Source: Asticcacaulis sp. MM231 (GTDB lineage: Bacteria; Pseudomonadota; Alphaproteobacteria; Caulobacterales; Caulobacteraceae). From it: 64,000 nucleotides of DNA. Each line of letters begins with the position of its first letter. Within the stretch, counting starts at the first letter, position 1. Below the pieces are notes generated by a model that saw nothing but the letters and a program-made list of their open reading frames with translations, had not been told where the DNA came from and did no database searches. Below, in pieces: positions 28,729 through 39,170 of this stretch. The DNA is taken from NCBI RefSeq assembly GCF_964186625.1, contig NZ_OZ075108.1, forward strand, positions 3,113,001 through 3,177,000, read 5' to 3'. The position numbers and the translations under genes are program-made.

Positions 28729-30543
28729 CTACCAAAAAACTGCGCCACCTTCATCGGCGGGTCCTACCGCTCGACGCATGTGCGCAAAAAGTTCCCGTCC
28801 CATGCCGTCCGCCTCTTTGGGCCGATCGGCATTTGTTCTTTGTGAAAACTCGGCGGCATCTCCGAGGAAGTCTATGGTGCCGGCCACGCAATCCACGCGC
28901 AGCACGTCGCCGTTTCGCAGTTTAGCAATCGGTCCGCCGTCCACCGCTTCCGGTGTCAGGTGGATGACGGCGGGCACCTTTCCCGATGCCCCCGACATGC
29001 GGCCGTCCGACACGAGCGCGACCTTGCGGCCGGCATCGAGAATGGACGACAAAGACGGAGTCAGGCTGTGCAGCTCCGGCATTCCGTTGGCTTTTGGCCC
29101 CTGGAAGCGGACCACGCAAATGAAATCGCCTTCCGGCAGTTGTTTCGCCTTGAAGGCCGCCAGGAAATCGTCCTGATCATCGAACACCACGCACAGCGCC
29201 TCAACGATCTGATGCTCCAGCTTGACGGCCGAGACCTTGGCGACGGACTTGCCAAGGTTGCCCTTGATTTCGCGCAAGCCGCCCTCGGGCGAGAAGGGAT
29301 TGGAGACCGGACGCAAAATGTTCTCGTCAAGGCTGGTCTCGGGCGCATCGCGCCACACCAGTTGACCATCCTGAAAGATCGGCTCCTTGGCGTAATCGGC
29401 CATGCCCTGCCCCCAGATGGTCTGGACATCGGCGTGTATCAGGCCGGCGCCCAGCAGTTCCTTGATCACGAAGGCCATGCCGCCAGCGGCGTGGAAGTGG
29501 TTCACATCGGCCGAACCATTGGGATAGACGCGCGCCAGCAGCGGCACCACGGACGAGATCTTGTCCATGTCTTCCCAGGTCAGGATCACGCCGGCGGCGC
29601 GGGCCATGGCCGGCAGGTGCAGGGCGTGGTTGGTCGAGCCGCCGGTGGCCATCAGGCCGATCACGCCGTTGACGATGGCGCGGGCGTCGATGACATCAGC
29701 CATGCACGACGGGGTCTTGGAATTTTCGGCCGAACGGGCGGCGCGCATCACGGCGGCCTGCGTCAGGGCTTCGCGCAGCGGCGTGCCCGGATGCACGAAG
29801 GCGGCGCCCGGCACGTGCAGACCCATCATTTCCATCAGCATCTGATTGGAATTGGCCGTGCCGTAAAAGGTGCAGGTGCCGGCGGAATGATAGGAGGCCA
29901 TTTCGGCGGCCAGAAGCGCATCGCGCCCCACCTGACCCAGCGCATATTGCGTGCGGACCTTGGCTTTCTCGGGGTTCGGCAGGCCGGAGCCCATCGGGCC
30001 GGACGGCACGAAGATGACCGGCAGGTGCGCGAACGACAGGGCGCCCATGACAAGGCCGGGCACGATCTTGTCGCAGATGCCGAGCATCAGGGCGGCATCG
30101 AAAGCGTCATGGCTGAGCGACACGGCGGTGCTCATGGCGATAACATCGCGCGAAAACAGGCTCAGTTCCATACCCGGACGGCCTTGCGTCACGCCGTCAC
30201 ACATGGCGGGCACGCCGCCGGCGACCTGGGTGGTGGCGCCGTAGCCGCGCGCCATGACGCGCAGCTTTTCGGGATAATCATGGTACGGCTGGTGCGCCGA
30301 CAACATGTCGTTATAGGAGGTGACGATGCCGATATTGGGCACGGCGTCGAGCGCCTGCTGCAGCTTTTCATCGGGGCTCGAAGCCGCCACGACGTGCGCA
30401 TAGTTGGCGCAGGACAGCTTCTTGCGGCGCGGCTCATCGGCCTTGTAGCGGTCGGCGCGTTCCATGAACTGCGCGCGCAGATCCTTTGAGCGCTCGATAA
30501 TGCGGTCGGTGACTTCGGCGATGACGGGATGCAGTTGAGTCAT
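28729..30543 (-). CDS. edd: 6-phosphogluconate dehydratase
   Basis: 604 aa, IlvD/Edd family. Iron-sulfur cluster cysteines lie in GGVPAMCDGVTQGRPGMEL and MLGICDKIVPG, with FHAAGGMAFVIKELL and DGRMSGASGKVPAVIHL near the C-terminus as in all Edd proteins. It converts 6-phosphogluconate to KDPG. Length is standard for the family. It lies 10 bp after pgl. Confidence 0.96.
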   Translation of the reverse strand: MTQLHPVIAEVTDRIIERSKDLRAQFMERADRYKADEPRRKKLSCANYAHVVAASSPDEKLQQALDAVPNIGIVTSYNDMLSAHQPYHDYPEKLRVMARGYGATTQVAGGVPAMCDGVTQGRPGMELSLFSRDVIAMSTAVSLSHDAFDAALMLGICDKIVPGLVMGALSFAHLPVIFVPSGPMGSGLPNPEKAKVRTQYALGQVGRDALLAAEMASYHSAGTCTFYGTANSNQMLMEMMGLHVPGAAFVHPGTPLREALTQAAVMRAARSAENSKTPSCMADVIDARAIVNGVIGLMATGGSTNHALHLPAMARAAGVILTWEDMDKISSVVPLLARVYPNGSADVNHFHAAGGMAFVIKELLGAGLIHADVQTIWGQGMADYAKEPIFQDGQLVWRDAPETSLDENILRPVSNPFSPEGGLREIKGNLGKSVAKVSAVKLEHQIVEALCVVFDDQDDFLAAFKAKQLPEGDFICVVRFQGPKANGMPELHSLTPSLSSILDAGRKVALVSDGRMSGASGKVPAVIHLTPEAVDGGPIAKLRNGDVLRVDCVAGTIDFLGDAAEFSQRTNADRPKEADGMGRELFAHMRRAVGPADEGGAVFW

Positions 30544-30553
30544 AATCTATACC

Positions 30554-31357
30554 TTAAGCCGCCCAGACAAACTCGACGGGAACAGGACACTGGGCGAGAA
30601 ACGCGCCGATCGGCGACGTGTAAGGATCGGTGTTTTGCGAGGCCGCCTTCAGGGCATCCAGCTTGGCCTGGCCGGTGATGTAGAAGACGATACAACGCGA
30701 ACGGTTGAGGGCCGGCACCGACAGGGTGACGCGCGGCAGGGCCGGCTCCGAACCATCGCTGTGCGGCCTGACCGGCAGGACGAGGCGATCCGTTGTGTAG
30801 ACCTCGGCATTGACCGGATTGTTGGGAAAGATCGATGCATAGTGCGAATCCGGCCCCATGCCCATCAGGGCGAAATCGAAGAGCGGGGCCTGACCGTCAT
30901 TGAGGTCGAGCAGGGTTTGCTCAGCCTTTAGGGCGCAGGCGTCCTGATCGGTGATGTCCTGAATCAGCGTCAGGAAGGTCATGCCCGTATGGTCGGCATC
31001 AGCCAGCACCGGCGCCAGGGCCTCGCGCATCATGCGCGTGTTCGAGGCAGCGTCATCGACCGGCACAAACCGTTCGTCGACCTGGGCCAGGGTGATCTTC
31101 GTCCAGTCGAGTTCGGCATGGATCAGGTTCTGGTAGATCGGCTTGGGCGTGGTGCCACCACAGCCGATCCATTGCGCCTTGCCGCGCGTATCGATTGCCT
31201 GTTTCAGCGCACCCGAAATCAGGCCGGAGATATAGACGCCCGCCTCGCCGGTCGTATCGAAGGCATGGACGGTCACGGTCTTGCCGTGGGCATCCCAGGT
31301 CAGAACGTTATCGACGACGTTTGCGGCGGTATTAATCATTCCCAAATCTTCAATCAT
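30554..31357 (-). CDS. pgl: 6-phosphogluconolactonase
   Basis: 267 aa, SugarP_isomerase fold of the DevB/Pgl family: QWIGCGGTTPKPIYQNL, LAQVDERFVPVDDAASNTRMMREAL and FDFALMGMGPDSHYASIFP. Hydrolyses 6-phosphogluconolactone made by Zwf. The ATG (31357) overlaps the zwf stop by 8 bp, so the two genes are translationally coupled; a second in-frame ATG exists at 31339. Confidence 0.92.
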   Translation of the reverse strand: MIEDLGMINTAANVVDNVLTWDAHGKTVTVHAFDTTGEAGVYISGLISGALKQAIDTRGKAQWIGCGGTTPKPIYQNLIHAELDWTKITLAQVDERFVPVDDAASNTRMMREALAPVLADADHTGMTFLTLIQDITDQDACALKAEQTLLDLNDGQAPLFDFALMGMGPDSHYASIFPNNPVNAEVYTTDRLVLPVRPHSDGSEPALPRVTLSVPALNRSRCIVFYITGQAKLDALKAASQNTDPYTSPIGAFLAQCPVPVEFVWAA

Positions 31358-32840
31358 TCCACGTACGGCCTCCCTCGCGCTCGATCAGGCGGAAAGCACT
31401 AACCGGGCCGAACGTGCCGGCGGGATACATTTGCGGCTTCATGTGGGTGTCGGTCCAGGCCTGCACGATGCCGTCGACCCAGGTCCACGCGGCCTCAACC
31501 TCATCGCGGCGCACGAACTGGGCGTTGTTGCCATTCAGGGCATCAAGGATCAGGCGTTCATAAGCGATGCGGCGGCGCGGCGGCTTGCCGTCACCGTTCC
31601 CGTCAAAGGCCTTGATCAGCGACAGGCTGAGATCGAGCGCCTGCAGGTGCATGCCTTCCGAGGTCAGGCCGGGCGCCTTGTTCATCAGGGTCAGCGAGAT
31701 ATCTTCATCGGGCTGCAAGCGGATCAGCAGGCGGTTGGCGTGAGCCTCGGCACCGAAGATCGAGTGCGGCAGCGGCTTGAACTGGATCACGATCTCGGTC
31801 GAGCGCGACGGCAGGCACTTGCCCGTGCGCATGTAGATCGGCGTGCCGGCCCAGCGCCAGTTGGCGATCTCGGCCTTGATGGCCACGAAGGTTTCGGTGT
31901 TCGAGGGCGAACCCTTTTCCGCTTCGTAGCCGGCGATCGGATGCCCATCGGCGAAGCCCGGACCATACTGGCCGCGCGCGGTCGAGGTCTGGACGTTTTC
32001 GGCGGTGATGGGTTTCAGCGAACGCAGCACCTTGACTTTTTCGTCGCGCAGGGCGTCCGACGTGATGGCCGAGGGCGGTTCCATGGCCAGCAGGCAGAGC
32101 AGTTGCAGCAGATGGTTTTGCAGCATGTCGCGGATGGCGCCGTATTCGTCGTAATAGCCGAGGCGCTCGCCGACGCCGACGGTTTCGGCGATGGTGATCT
32201 GGATGTGGTCGATCGACTGCGCGTTCCACAAGGGCTCGAAAACGATATTGCCAAAGCGCAGGGCGATCAGGTTCTGCACCGTCTCCTTGCCGAGATAGTG
32301 GTCGATGCGGAAGGTGCGCGATTCATCAAACGCATGCGCCACCGAATCGTTGATGATCTTCGAGGTGGCCAGATCGCGGCCGATCGGCTTTTCAATAACG
32401 ACACGGTTCGGCGCCTTGCTCAGGCCGGCGCGCTCGATATGCTCGCAAATAGGCTTGAACAGCGACGGCGACACCGACAGGAAGAACACGATGTCGAGCT
32501 TATCGATATCGCCGAGTTCAGCGTTCAGCTTGTCGCCCCAATCATCGTGCGCGGCATCGAGAGCGAGGTGGACAATGCGCTTACGGAAGCGCGACAGGGT
32601 TTCCGGCTCAAGCGATTCACCCACGCGCTTTTGCACGGCCTCACCGATGCGGTCGACGCAAACCTCCGTGCCGCAATCCTCGCGCGCCACCGAAATGATG
32701 CGCAGATCGGAACTGAGGAAACCGTCCTGATCGAGCATGGCCAGCGATGGCCACAGCATGCGCATGGCGAGATCGCCCGTGCCGCCGACGAGAACAAAAA
32801 CCGGTTGGCGTGCGCCATTACTTGCAGAAGATGCCGACAT
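31350..32840 (-). CDS. zwf: Glucose-6-phosphate dehydrogenase
   Basis: 496 aa. Rossmann motif GGTGDLA (19-25, here lacking the usual S of GASGDLA), VVIEKPIGRDL, and the substrate-binding signature RIDHYLGKE (178-186). Oxidises glucose 6-phosphate to the lactone with NAD(P). First gene of zwf-pgl-edd-glk-eda; the ribosome-binding site AAAGG lies 5 bp before the ATG, and an operator overlaps its promoter. Confidence 0.96.
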   Translation of the reverse strand: MSASSASNGARQPVFVLVGGTGDLAMRMLWPSLAMLDQDGFLSSDLRIISVAREDCGTEVCVDRIGEAVQKRVGESLEPETLSRFRKRIVHLALDAAHDDWGDKLNAELGDIDKLDIVFFLSVSPSLFKPICEHIERAGLSKAPNRVVIEKPIGRDLATSKIINDSVAHAFDESRTFRIDHYLGKETVQNLIALRFGNIVFEPLWNAQSIDHIQITIAETVGVGERLGYYDEYGAIRDMLQNHLLQLLCLLAMEPPSAITSDALRDEKVKVLRSLKPITAENVQTSTARGQYGPGFADGHPIAGYEAEKGSPSNTETFVAIKAEIANWRWAGTPIYMRTGKCLPSRSTEIVIQFKPLPHSIFGAEAHANRLLIRLQPDEDISLTLMNKAPGLTSEGMHLQALDLSLSLIKAFDGNGDGKPPRRRIAYERLILDALNGNNAQFVRRDEVEAAWTWVDGIVQAWTDTHMKPQMYPAGTFGPVSAFRLIEREGGRTWND

Positions 32841-32885
32841 GAGACCTTTTCGTTCCGAAACCTGCGACCTGCCCCTTAAACAGGG

Positions 32886-32909
32886 CTTATAGTTATGACA
32901 GCGTTGTCA
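32886..32909 (-). promoter_or_regulatory. zwf promoter with LacI-type operator TGACAGCGTTGTCA
   Basis: The 14-bp palindrome (32896-32909) lies directly upstream of a -10-like TATAAG (minus strand, 32891-32886), about 45 bp before the zwf ATG. A repressor bound there would block polymerase. The same sequence is at 22708-22721 and a 12/14 match at 22585-22598. In the rest of the spacer up to 33178 I see no gene or clear structure. Confidence 0.65.
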
Positions 32910-33178
32910 TAGACCCTGTTTTCCGGCAGGTCAATCGTGAAAATAAACCGCGTGACCAAGGGCGCCAGAGTGCTGTCGCCCGCACGGGCCATATAGGCCA
33001 TGAGGCGCTAAAGATACAAGGTGGAAACGTCAGACCTTGAAACACGAACCTCACGAACAAAACACAAACTCTGAGGCTCATAATTTAACACTTAGACGCA
33101 ACTTTGCGGGCAAAGTCTCTAACCGCGACGCCCCTTCCCGCGTTTAGTAATAAGACGCAGGTGCTCATAGGTCTTGGC

Positions 33179-33613
33179 CTAGTTGACCTGAAGCCCGGCG
33201 CTATGCCCTAACTCTGTAAAACTACGCAGATCGATAACATCGAAATACCCCACATATCCTTTATAGAGGCGCCTCTCATTTTTGGCATATTGATGAAACT
33301 CGCCTATGAATTCAATGTAATAGGCAGAGCCATTCATACGTTGCTGGTCATCATGCGCCGCTCTGAAGCGCTGGGCAGCCTGCCCCGTATCGGTACCACG
33401 CACTCTTAAATGATACCATTGCTGCTGACAGGCCTCCGAAGCGAGATAACTCATGTGATAGGACGTTCGATAAGTTCCGAGGGTCTGGACAACTTCGCCC
33501 GAACTTACATGACACAAAGGCACCACCTGAGGCGCTTTTGCAGATGCGCTCTGACTGCCCCATACAACAAGTCCCACGCCAATAATTAGCCCAATTTTCA
33601 CCCTCACCCTCAT
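33179..33613 (-). CDS. Hypothetical secreted protein
   Basis: 144 aa. The start MRVRVKIGLIIGVGLVVWG... ends in SASAKA, a typical Sec signal peptide. The mature part has two cysteines (PLCHVSSGE, SEACQQQW), which may form a disulfide, and is rich in Tyr, His and Gln. No known domain recognised. Base composition is lower in GC than the neighbours, which may point to recent acquisition. It is 71 bp after ppc on the same strand, and its ribosome-binding site is weak. Confidence 0.55.
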   Translation of the reverse strand: MRVRVKIGLIIGVGLVVWGSQSASAKAPQVVPLCHVSSGEVVQTLGTYRTSYHMSYLASEACQQQWYHLRVRGTDTGQAAQRFRAAHDDQQRMNGSAYYIEFIGEFHQYAKNERRLYKGYVGYFDVIDLRSFTELGHSAGLQVN

Positions 33614-33684
33614 GTGAAACCCATGCCTCCAGCGGTCAAAGACTGTGCCGGCCGGCTCTCCGGTCAGTACCACTTCGCGGTCGA

Positions 33685-36367
33685 TCAGCCCGTATTGCGC
33701 AACGCGCTCGCAATCCCGTTGACGGTAAGCTGCATCGCCAGTTGCACCAGCTTGTGGCGATTGCCATGGCGGCGGATGCCAAGCAGATAAACCTGCAAGC
33801 GGTTGAGCGAGTTGAGCAGCGGATTGGCGCGCTCGATCTGGTTGCGCAAACGCTCATGCGTCGACAACAGATAAGGCGCGTTGCGGATGCGCAGGATCAG
33901 CGCCACCGTGTCGTCGAACTCCGACTTGATCTTAGCATAGATACGGTTGGCTTCTTCCGGCTCACCGGCCAGATCGGCATATTGACGCGCGATCTCCATA
34001 TCGGCCTTAGCCAGCGCCATTTCCATATTGGCGATGAACACCTCAAAGAAATCCCATTGGATCATCGCCTGCAGCACGCTGTCCTCGATCTTCAGTTCGC
34101 GCACAGCCGCCGCGAAACCGTACCAGCCGGGCAGCATGAAACGCGTCTGCGACCAGGCGAAGACCCACGGAATGGCGCGCAGGTCTTCGATCTTGCCCGA
34201 CGCTGTGCGCGAGGCCGGCCGCGAACCGATCTTCAGGTGGCTGACCTCATCGACCGGTGTCACCGTATGGAAGAAGTCGAGGAAGTACGGATCGTCATAG
34301 ACCAGCCCGCGATAGGCCTCGAACGAGACCGTGTTGATCTGGTCCATGATCGGCGCAAACTGTTCTTCCAGCTTGGCGTCATGCGAAGGCCCATGGTCAC
34401 GACATTTCGGCACCGTGGCGAGGAAGGTCGCCGCCGCGAAGCTGTCGAGCGTCTTGTGCGCCGTGACGATATTGCCGAACTTGCGCGCAATCATCTCACC
34501 CTGTTCAGTGACGCGGATCTGCCCGCCCACCGTGCCTTTTGGCTGGGCCAGGATCGCTGCGAAGGCCGGACCACCACCGCGTCCGACCGAGCCACCGCGG
34601 CCGTGGAACAGGCGCAGGCTCACGCCCGCCTTGTCGCATACCGCCTTTACCGCTTTCGACGCCTTGTGCAGCGACCAGCGCGACGAGGTATAGCCGCCGT
34701 CCTTGTTCGAGTCGGAATAGCCGAGCATGACTTCCTGGATGGCCGGCCGCCCCATCAGCGAGCGCACGGCGAAATTGCCCAGCCACTTCTTCATGATCTC
34801 GGGCGCCGCTTCCAGATCGCCGATGGTCTCGAACAGGGGCGAGATTTTCAGCATACAGTGCGGCTGCGGGCCGCCGCGCACCAGCCCGGCCTGTTTCAGC
34901 AACACCAGCGGCTCCAGGATATCCGACACCGACGCCGCCTTAGAGATGACATAGGCACCAAAAGCCTCCGGCCCAAAGATCTTGACGATCTCGGCCGCCG
35001 CATCAACGATACGCAGTTCGCGGCGCGTTTCATCTGAATACTTGCCAAATTCCCAGCGCAGAATTCGGTCGTTGGCCAGTTCGGCATACAGCAGCGAACA
35101 TCGCTCACTTTCCGACATGCCGAGATAATCGACCAGTTCCGACGACTGGGTGAAAAGCTCGGCGATGACGCGCTCATGAACATCGGAATTCTGGCGCAGA
35201 TCGAGCGACAGCAGGTGGAAACCGCACGACCGCGCGATGCGCATCAGGGTCTTGAGCGTGGTGCCGATCAGGCGACGGCCGCCGTGCGAGGCGAGGGAAT
35301 CACGGATCACGCGCAGGTCGCGCACAAAGGCCTTGCTGCTCTCATAGGCCAGGGCGGAGGTATCGGTGGCGCGGCTGTTCTGCGTTTCGCCGAGGATCTG
35401 CGCCCGCGTGCGCGCCAGACGCTGCTTGATGTGGGCGATGGTGCGGCGATAGGGCTCATCGACGCGGTGGATGTCGGTGTTGAGCGACTTGCGCGCCAGT
35501 TCCTGCAGAGCATCGCTGACCGGTGTCACCTCGTCCGACACCGTCAGTTCGGTATCGAGCTTGTCCATCTGGCCGGCATAGAAGGCGAAGGCGACGCGCG
35601 CCTGTTCCTTGAAGGCATAGTTCAGCGTGATCTCATCGACGTGCGGGTGACCGTCGCGGTCGCCACCGATCCACGAGCCGAGCTTGAGCACGTTCGGCAG
35701 GGCGCCGTCATGCGGGATATCGCGGCCCCATTCACTGTAGAGCGTCACCAGCGCCGGCAGGACTGAACGCTGGACCGCGCTGACCAGATTGTTGATCTCG
35801 TCCTGCACGGTGATGCGTTCGGGGCGATTGAGGCGCGTGTTCCACAGCAGCGCCACTTCACGATAGAGGTCATCTTCGATCTGGCGTTTTTCAGAGGGGT
35901 TGGCGGCCTTCTCATAGGCCTGCAACAGGTTGGCGATCTCGGTTTCGCGCTCCACCACCGAGGCACGGCGCATCTCGGTCGGGTGGGCGGTGAAGACCGG
36001 GGAAGCCAGCATATCCCCCAGAATGGTGTCGATCTCGGTGCGGTCCAGCCCTTCCTTGCGCGCCGAATTCCACCGCATTGGCCAGGCTGATCGGCTGCAT
36101 CGAGCCGTCGGCGCTCTCAAACGTATCGATCTGGCCAAGTTGGCCGACATCTTCTGAAATCACCGACAGCATCGACATGCAGGTCATGATGCGCGCGGCA
36201 TGGGCGGCTTCGGATTCGCTGAGACTACCGAAATCGAAATCCTTGTCCTTCAGCGCCTCAACCTTGTCCATCACCTCGGCCTTGCCGAATTCATGGACGG
36301 CTTCGCTGAGGAAGCCATCGAGCAGGGCGGTGTGTTGCTTGACGTGGTTGAGGACGGTGTCGGTCAT
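33685..36367 (-). pseudogene. ppc: Phosphoenolpyruvate carboxylase, interrupted by a one-base frameshift
   Basis: The N-terminus starts at ATG 36367 (MTDTVLNHVKQHTALLDGF) and reads to VEF; the frame then breaks near 36058-36070 and continues as ARKEGLDRTEIDTILG to the end. Removing one G/C in the TTCGGCGCGC tract gives VEFARKEGLDR and a continuous 893-aa protein, normal for the family. Catalytic motifs are intact: VFTAHPTEMRR, GYSDSNKDGG, FHGRGGSVGRGGG and C-terminal NGIASALRNTG. The enzyme carboxylates PEP to oxaloacetate to refill the TCA cycle. The break lies in a GC-alternating tract, so a sequencing error is likely. Confidence 0.9.
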
Positions 36368-36489
36368 GATGTCAGATCTTCCAGAGTGCCCGTTTATCGG
36401 CGCATACCCGGCATTTTTCGCCACACAAACAAAGACTTAAAGATCAGTTTGTCCGACGACGTTATGCTCAGGGTCAAGCCGGTTTGTAA

Positions 36490-36522
36490 TTTATCCGAAA
36501 CGCAACCCGATTTTCGGATAAA
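36490..36522. repeat. Inverted repeat TTTATCCGAAA/TTTCGGATAAA in a 450-bp gene-free spacer
   Basis: Perfect 11-bp arms (36490-36500 and 36512-36522) around an 11-nt loop. The core ATCCGAAA matches the second hairpin of the repeat at 1818-1848. It lies in the 36368-36821 spacer between ppc (minus) and the gene at 36822 (plus); the rest of that spacer is AT-rich, so probably promoters, but no other element is clear. Confidence 0.5.
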
Positions 36523-36821
36523 ATTGCGCTCCGAACAGAGACTTTAGCGTCATTTTTGTGCGCTGCAAGACGACAATTTCATGCTCAAAACTATCCCCAA
36601 TCATATGATAAAGGATTCCAGAGACTTGCTTATTATTGTCTGATTTAATAATTTTTATGGATGCGACTTTTCGGGCAAATGTTTCATTAGAAACAAAGCC
36701 TTGTACGATCTTCCGCGTTGCAAACGGACTTAAGGTTTAAGGAAGGCGAAGATACCCCGTTTGGCCAGTTGTTAAGACTCTTGCGCTATAACAGCCATCA
36801 AATAGCTCGGGAACATGTCCA

Positions 36822-37385
36822 ATGGCAAAAGCGACCTACCACCGCCATCAGAGAGTCTATGTCGAACCCGTCGGCACCTGGGCGGTGATCGACAAGGTCA
36901 ATCCGGTCTGGGTCAAGGGCTTTGATGAGCCCGTCCGCGTCACCTATGACTGCGGCCTTGGCCGTGATTTCGCCGCCGAAGAACTGACCCCTGAAAACGC
37001 CCGCGACGCCAAGGGCGACGAACGCCACCTCAGCCACTGGCGCCTGATGCGCGCCCGCAACAAGTGGCAGACTCCCGAAGAGAGCCGCAACCACCCCTTC
37101 CCCGGCACCTATCCGATCGTCGTCACCGACGAGAACGACTGGGGCGGCTGGCGCGTGCCTGGCGCCGAATACGAACGCGATCCGGCGCTGATCGAAATGC
37201 AGGCCCGCCTGATCGCCTACGCCCCGCACCTGCTCAAGCTGGCCAAGGATCTGCGCGAATATGCCAGCCAGAACAGCGAACTCGACGATGACCTGATCGC
37301 CCTGGCGCGCCGCGCCGGCCAGTTGCGCAAGCAAATCGAGGCTGAGGAACAGGTCGAAGCGCCCAAGGCCCGTCAGCCAGGCTAG
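36822..37385 (+). CDS. Conserved hypothetical protein
   Basis: 187 aa, soluble, with no signal peptide. The first half (HRHQRVYVEPVGTWAVIDKVNPVWVKGF, VRVTYDCGLGRDFAAEEL) looks like a small beta-barrel, and the C-terminal 60 residues are a helical coiled-coil-like tail (LLKLAKDLREYASQNSELDD). Codon use and an intact frame support a real gene. No domain is recognised with confidence. It converges on the chemoreceptor gene with 3 bp between the stops. Confidence 0.65.
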   Translation: MAKATYHRHQRVYVEPVGTWAVIDKVNPVWVKGFDEPVRVTYDCGLGRDFAAEELTPENARDAKGDERHLSHWRLMRARNKWQTPEESRNHPFPGTYPIVVTDENDWGGWRVPGAEYERDPALIEMQARLIAYAPHLLKLAKDLREYASQNSELDDDLIALARRAGQLRKQIEAEEQVEAPKARQPG

Positions 37386-37388
37386 ACG

Positions 37389-39089
37389 TCAGGCGACCCG
37401 CACGATGTTATCGGCCTCATCTGACGCGACCTGCATGTTGCGCGCCATATCCTGTGACGTGGCGCTCTGCTCTTCAATGGCACCCGCCGTGACCACGACC
37501 TGCTCCTGAACGGCGTCGACCGTTTTGCGGATGGTCTCCAGTGCTTCCAGAACGGACAGGGTCCGTGTTCTGACGCCCGAAATTTCAGCGCCGATCTGCT
37601 CACTGGCATGCCTGGCCTGACTGGCGAGGTTTTTGACTTCGGTGGCAACAACCGCAAACCCGCGCCCCGCCTCACCGGCCCGCGCCAATTCAATCGTGGC
37701 GTTCAAAGCCAAAAGGTTGATTTGACTGGTGATGTCGGTAATCATGACCACAATGCCGTCCATGGCGGTCGTGGCAGTTGACAAGGCCTGGGCGCTGGCG
37801 TCCGCCTCGGTCACACAGGCGGTGGCCTTATCTGCGGCAACGCGTGTTTGTTCCATCGTGTCGGCGATGGAGCGACCTGTCGCGGCCATCTCTTCGATCG
37901 CGGCTGAGAGGCTTTGCAACGAATGTGACAACTCAGTAGTGCGGTTTAAGGCCTGTCTGCGCTTGGTCACGTCCGAGGCGTATTTGACGACCTTGTAGGG
38001 CTTGCCATTGAGATCAAGGATCGCATTATAGGAGGCCTGGATAAAGACATCGTGTCCGTTCCGGGCGTAACGATGGAACTCACCGGAGACATACTCCCCA
38101 GACGCCAGACGGCGCCAGAAATCTTGATAGTCCTGACTTAGCCGCGTGGTGTCATCAACGAAAAGGCTGTGGTGCTTGCCCTTTATCTCGGCAAGGCTGT
38201 ACCCCATCACCTTCAGGAAATTGTCGTTGGCGGTCAGGATTGTGCCATCAAGCTCAAATTCAATAACGCCCTGCGCGCGCGAAATAGCCGAGATCTGCCC
38301 CGAAAAATCGGCATCCTTAAGCACGCGCTCCGTCACATCGGAAGCAAATTTGACCACCTTGACCGGCGCGCCGTCAGCGCCGATGATAGGGTTATAGGTC
38401 GCCTGGATATAAACCTCCTTGCCGCCTTTTCCGATGCGCTTGAACTGGGCTGAAACATAGTCTCCCGCATTCAGTTTGCGCCAGAAGTCCGTGTAGGCCT
38501 GGCTGTCGCGCTGGGCCGTTTCGACGAAAAGGCTGTGGTGCTTACCTACGATCTCAGCCGCTTGATAACCCATGACGGCCAGGAAGTTTTCGTTGGCGCG
38601 TAAAATTGTGCCGTCCAGGGAGAATTCTATAACCGCCTGAGCCCGTTCAATAGCGGCCACCTTGCCTTCGAGATCAAGGTCACGCAGCTTGCGTTGCGTG
38701 ACATCATAAGCAAACTTGACGATCTTGGTGACACGACCGGCCTTGTCGAGGACAGGCATATAGGCCGCTTCGATAAACACATCCTTATGGCTTTTTGTCA
38801 GACGTTTAAACTCACCCGACTGGGCCTCGCCGCGCCTGAGCCTGGCCCAAAAATCGGCGTAGTCGGCGCTGCCGGCATAGGCAGGCTCCAGGAACATCCG
38901 GTGCGGCTGGCCTTTAAGCTCGCCCAAGGTATAGCCCATGATGTTCAGAAAATTATCATTGGCTGTCAAAACCAGCCCTTCGGGGTCGAATTCGATGATG
39001 GCCTGCGACTGGTCTAACGCTTTATTGAGCGCGTCGAACGCATTCTTGGATCCCTGTCCTTGCTGGCCCATAAGATTTAAAAACGCCAT
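37389..39089 (-). CDS. Soluble chemoreceptor with three tandem PAS domains
   Basis: 566 aa without membrane segments or HAMP. Three PAS repeats of about 122 residues each (near 22-140, 144-266, 266-388): each has ANxNFLxxMGY, a HxLF segment, DFWxxLxxGEY and VKFAxDVT, so they arose by duplication. The MCP signalling domain fills 395-566, with the hairpin tip [36 protein letters not shown] proteins of this type (Aer2-like) sense redox, oxygen or heme in the cytoplasm and control CheA. The ATG at 39089 has GGGGAG 9 bp upstream. No CheR pentapeptide is present at the C-terminus. Confidence 0.88.
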   Translation of the reverse strand: MAFLNLMGQQGQGSKNAFDALNKALDQSQAIIEFDPEGLVLTANDNFLNIMGYTLGELKGQPHRMFLEPAYAGSADYADFWARLRRGEAQSGEFKRLTKSHKDVFIEAAYMPVLDKAGRVTKIVKFAYDVTQRKLRDLDLEGKVAAIERAQAVIEFSLDGTILRANENFLAVMGYQAAEIVGKHHSLFVETAQRDSQAYTDFWRKLNAGDYVSAQFKRIGKGGKEVYIQATYNPIIGADGAPVKVVKFASDVTERVLKDADFSGQISAISRAQGVIEFELDGTILTANDNFLKVMGYSLAEIKGKHHSLFVDDTTRLSQDYQDFWRRLASGEYVSGEFHRYARNGHDVFIQASYNAILDLNGKPYKVVKYASDVTKRRQALNRTTELSHSLQSLSAAIEEMAATGRSIADTMEQTRVAADKATACVTEADASAQALSTATTAMDGIVVMITDITSQINLLALNATIELARAGEAGRGFAVVATEVKNLASQARHASEQIGAEISGVRTRTLSVLEALETIRKTVDAVQEQVVVTAGAIEEQSATSQDMARNMQVASDEADNIVRVA

Positions 39090-39170
39090 CGTTTCACTCC
39101 CCGTTTCAGACATTTGAAGGCGTTGTCCTTCCCGGTCCGAATCTTAAGTAACGTCGTTTTACTTAATGGT

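Noticed and set aside
36055..36072. Programmed frameshift in ppc
   Set aside because: No slippery heptamer or downstream pseudoknot is evident and PEP carboxylase is not known to use frameshifting; an indel or read error is simpler.
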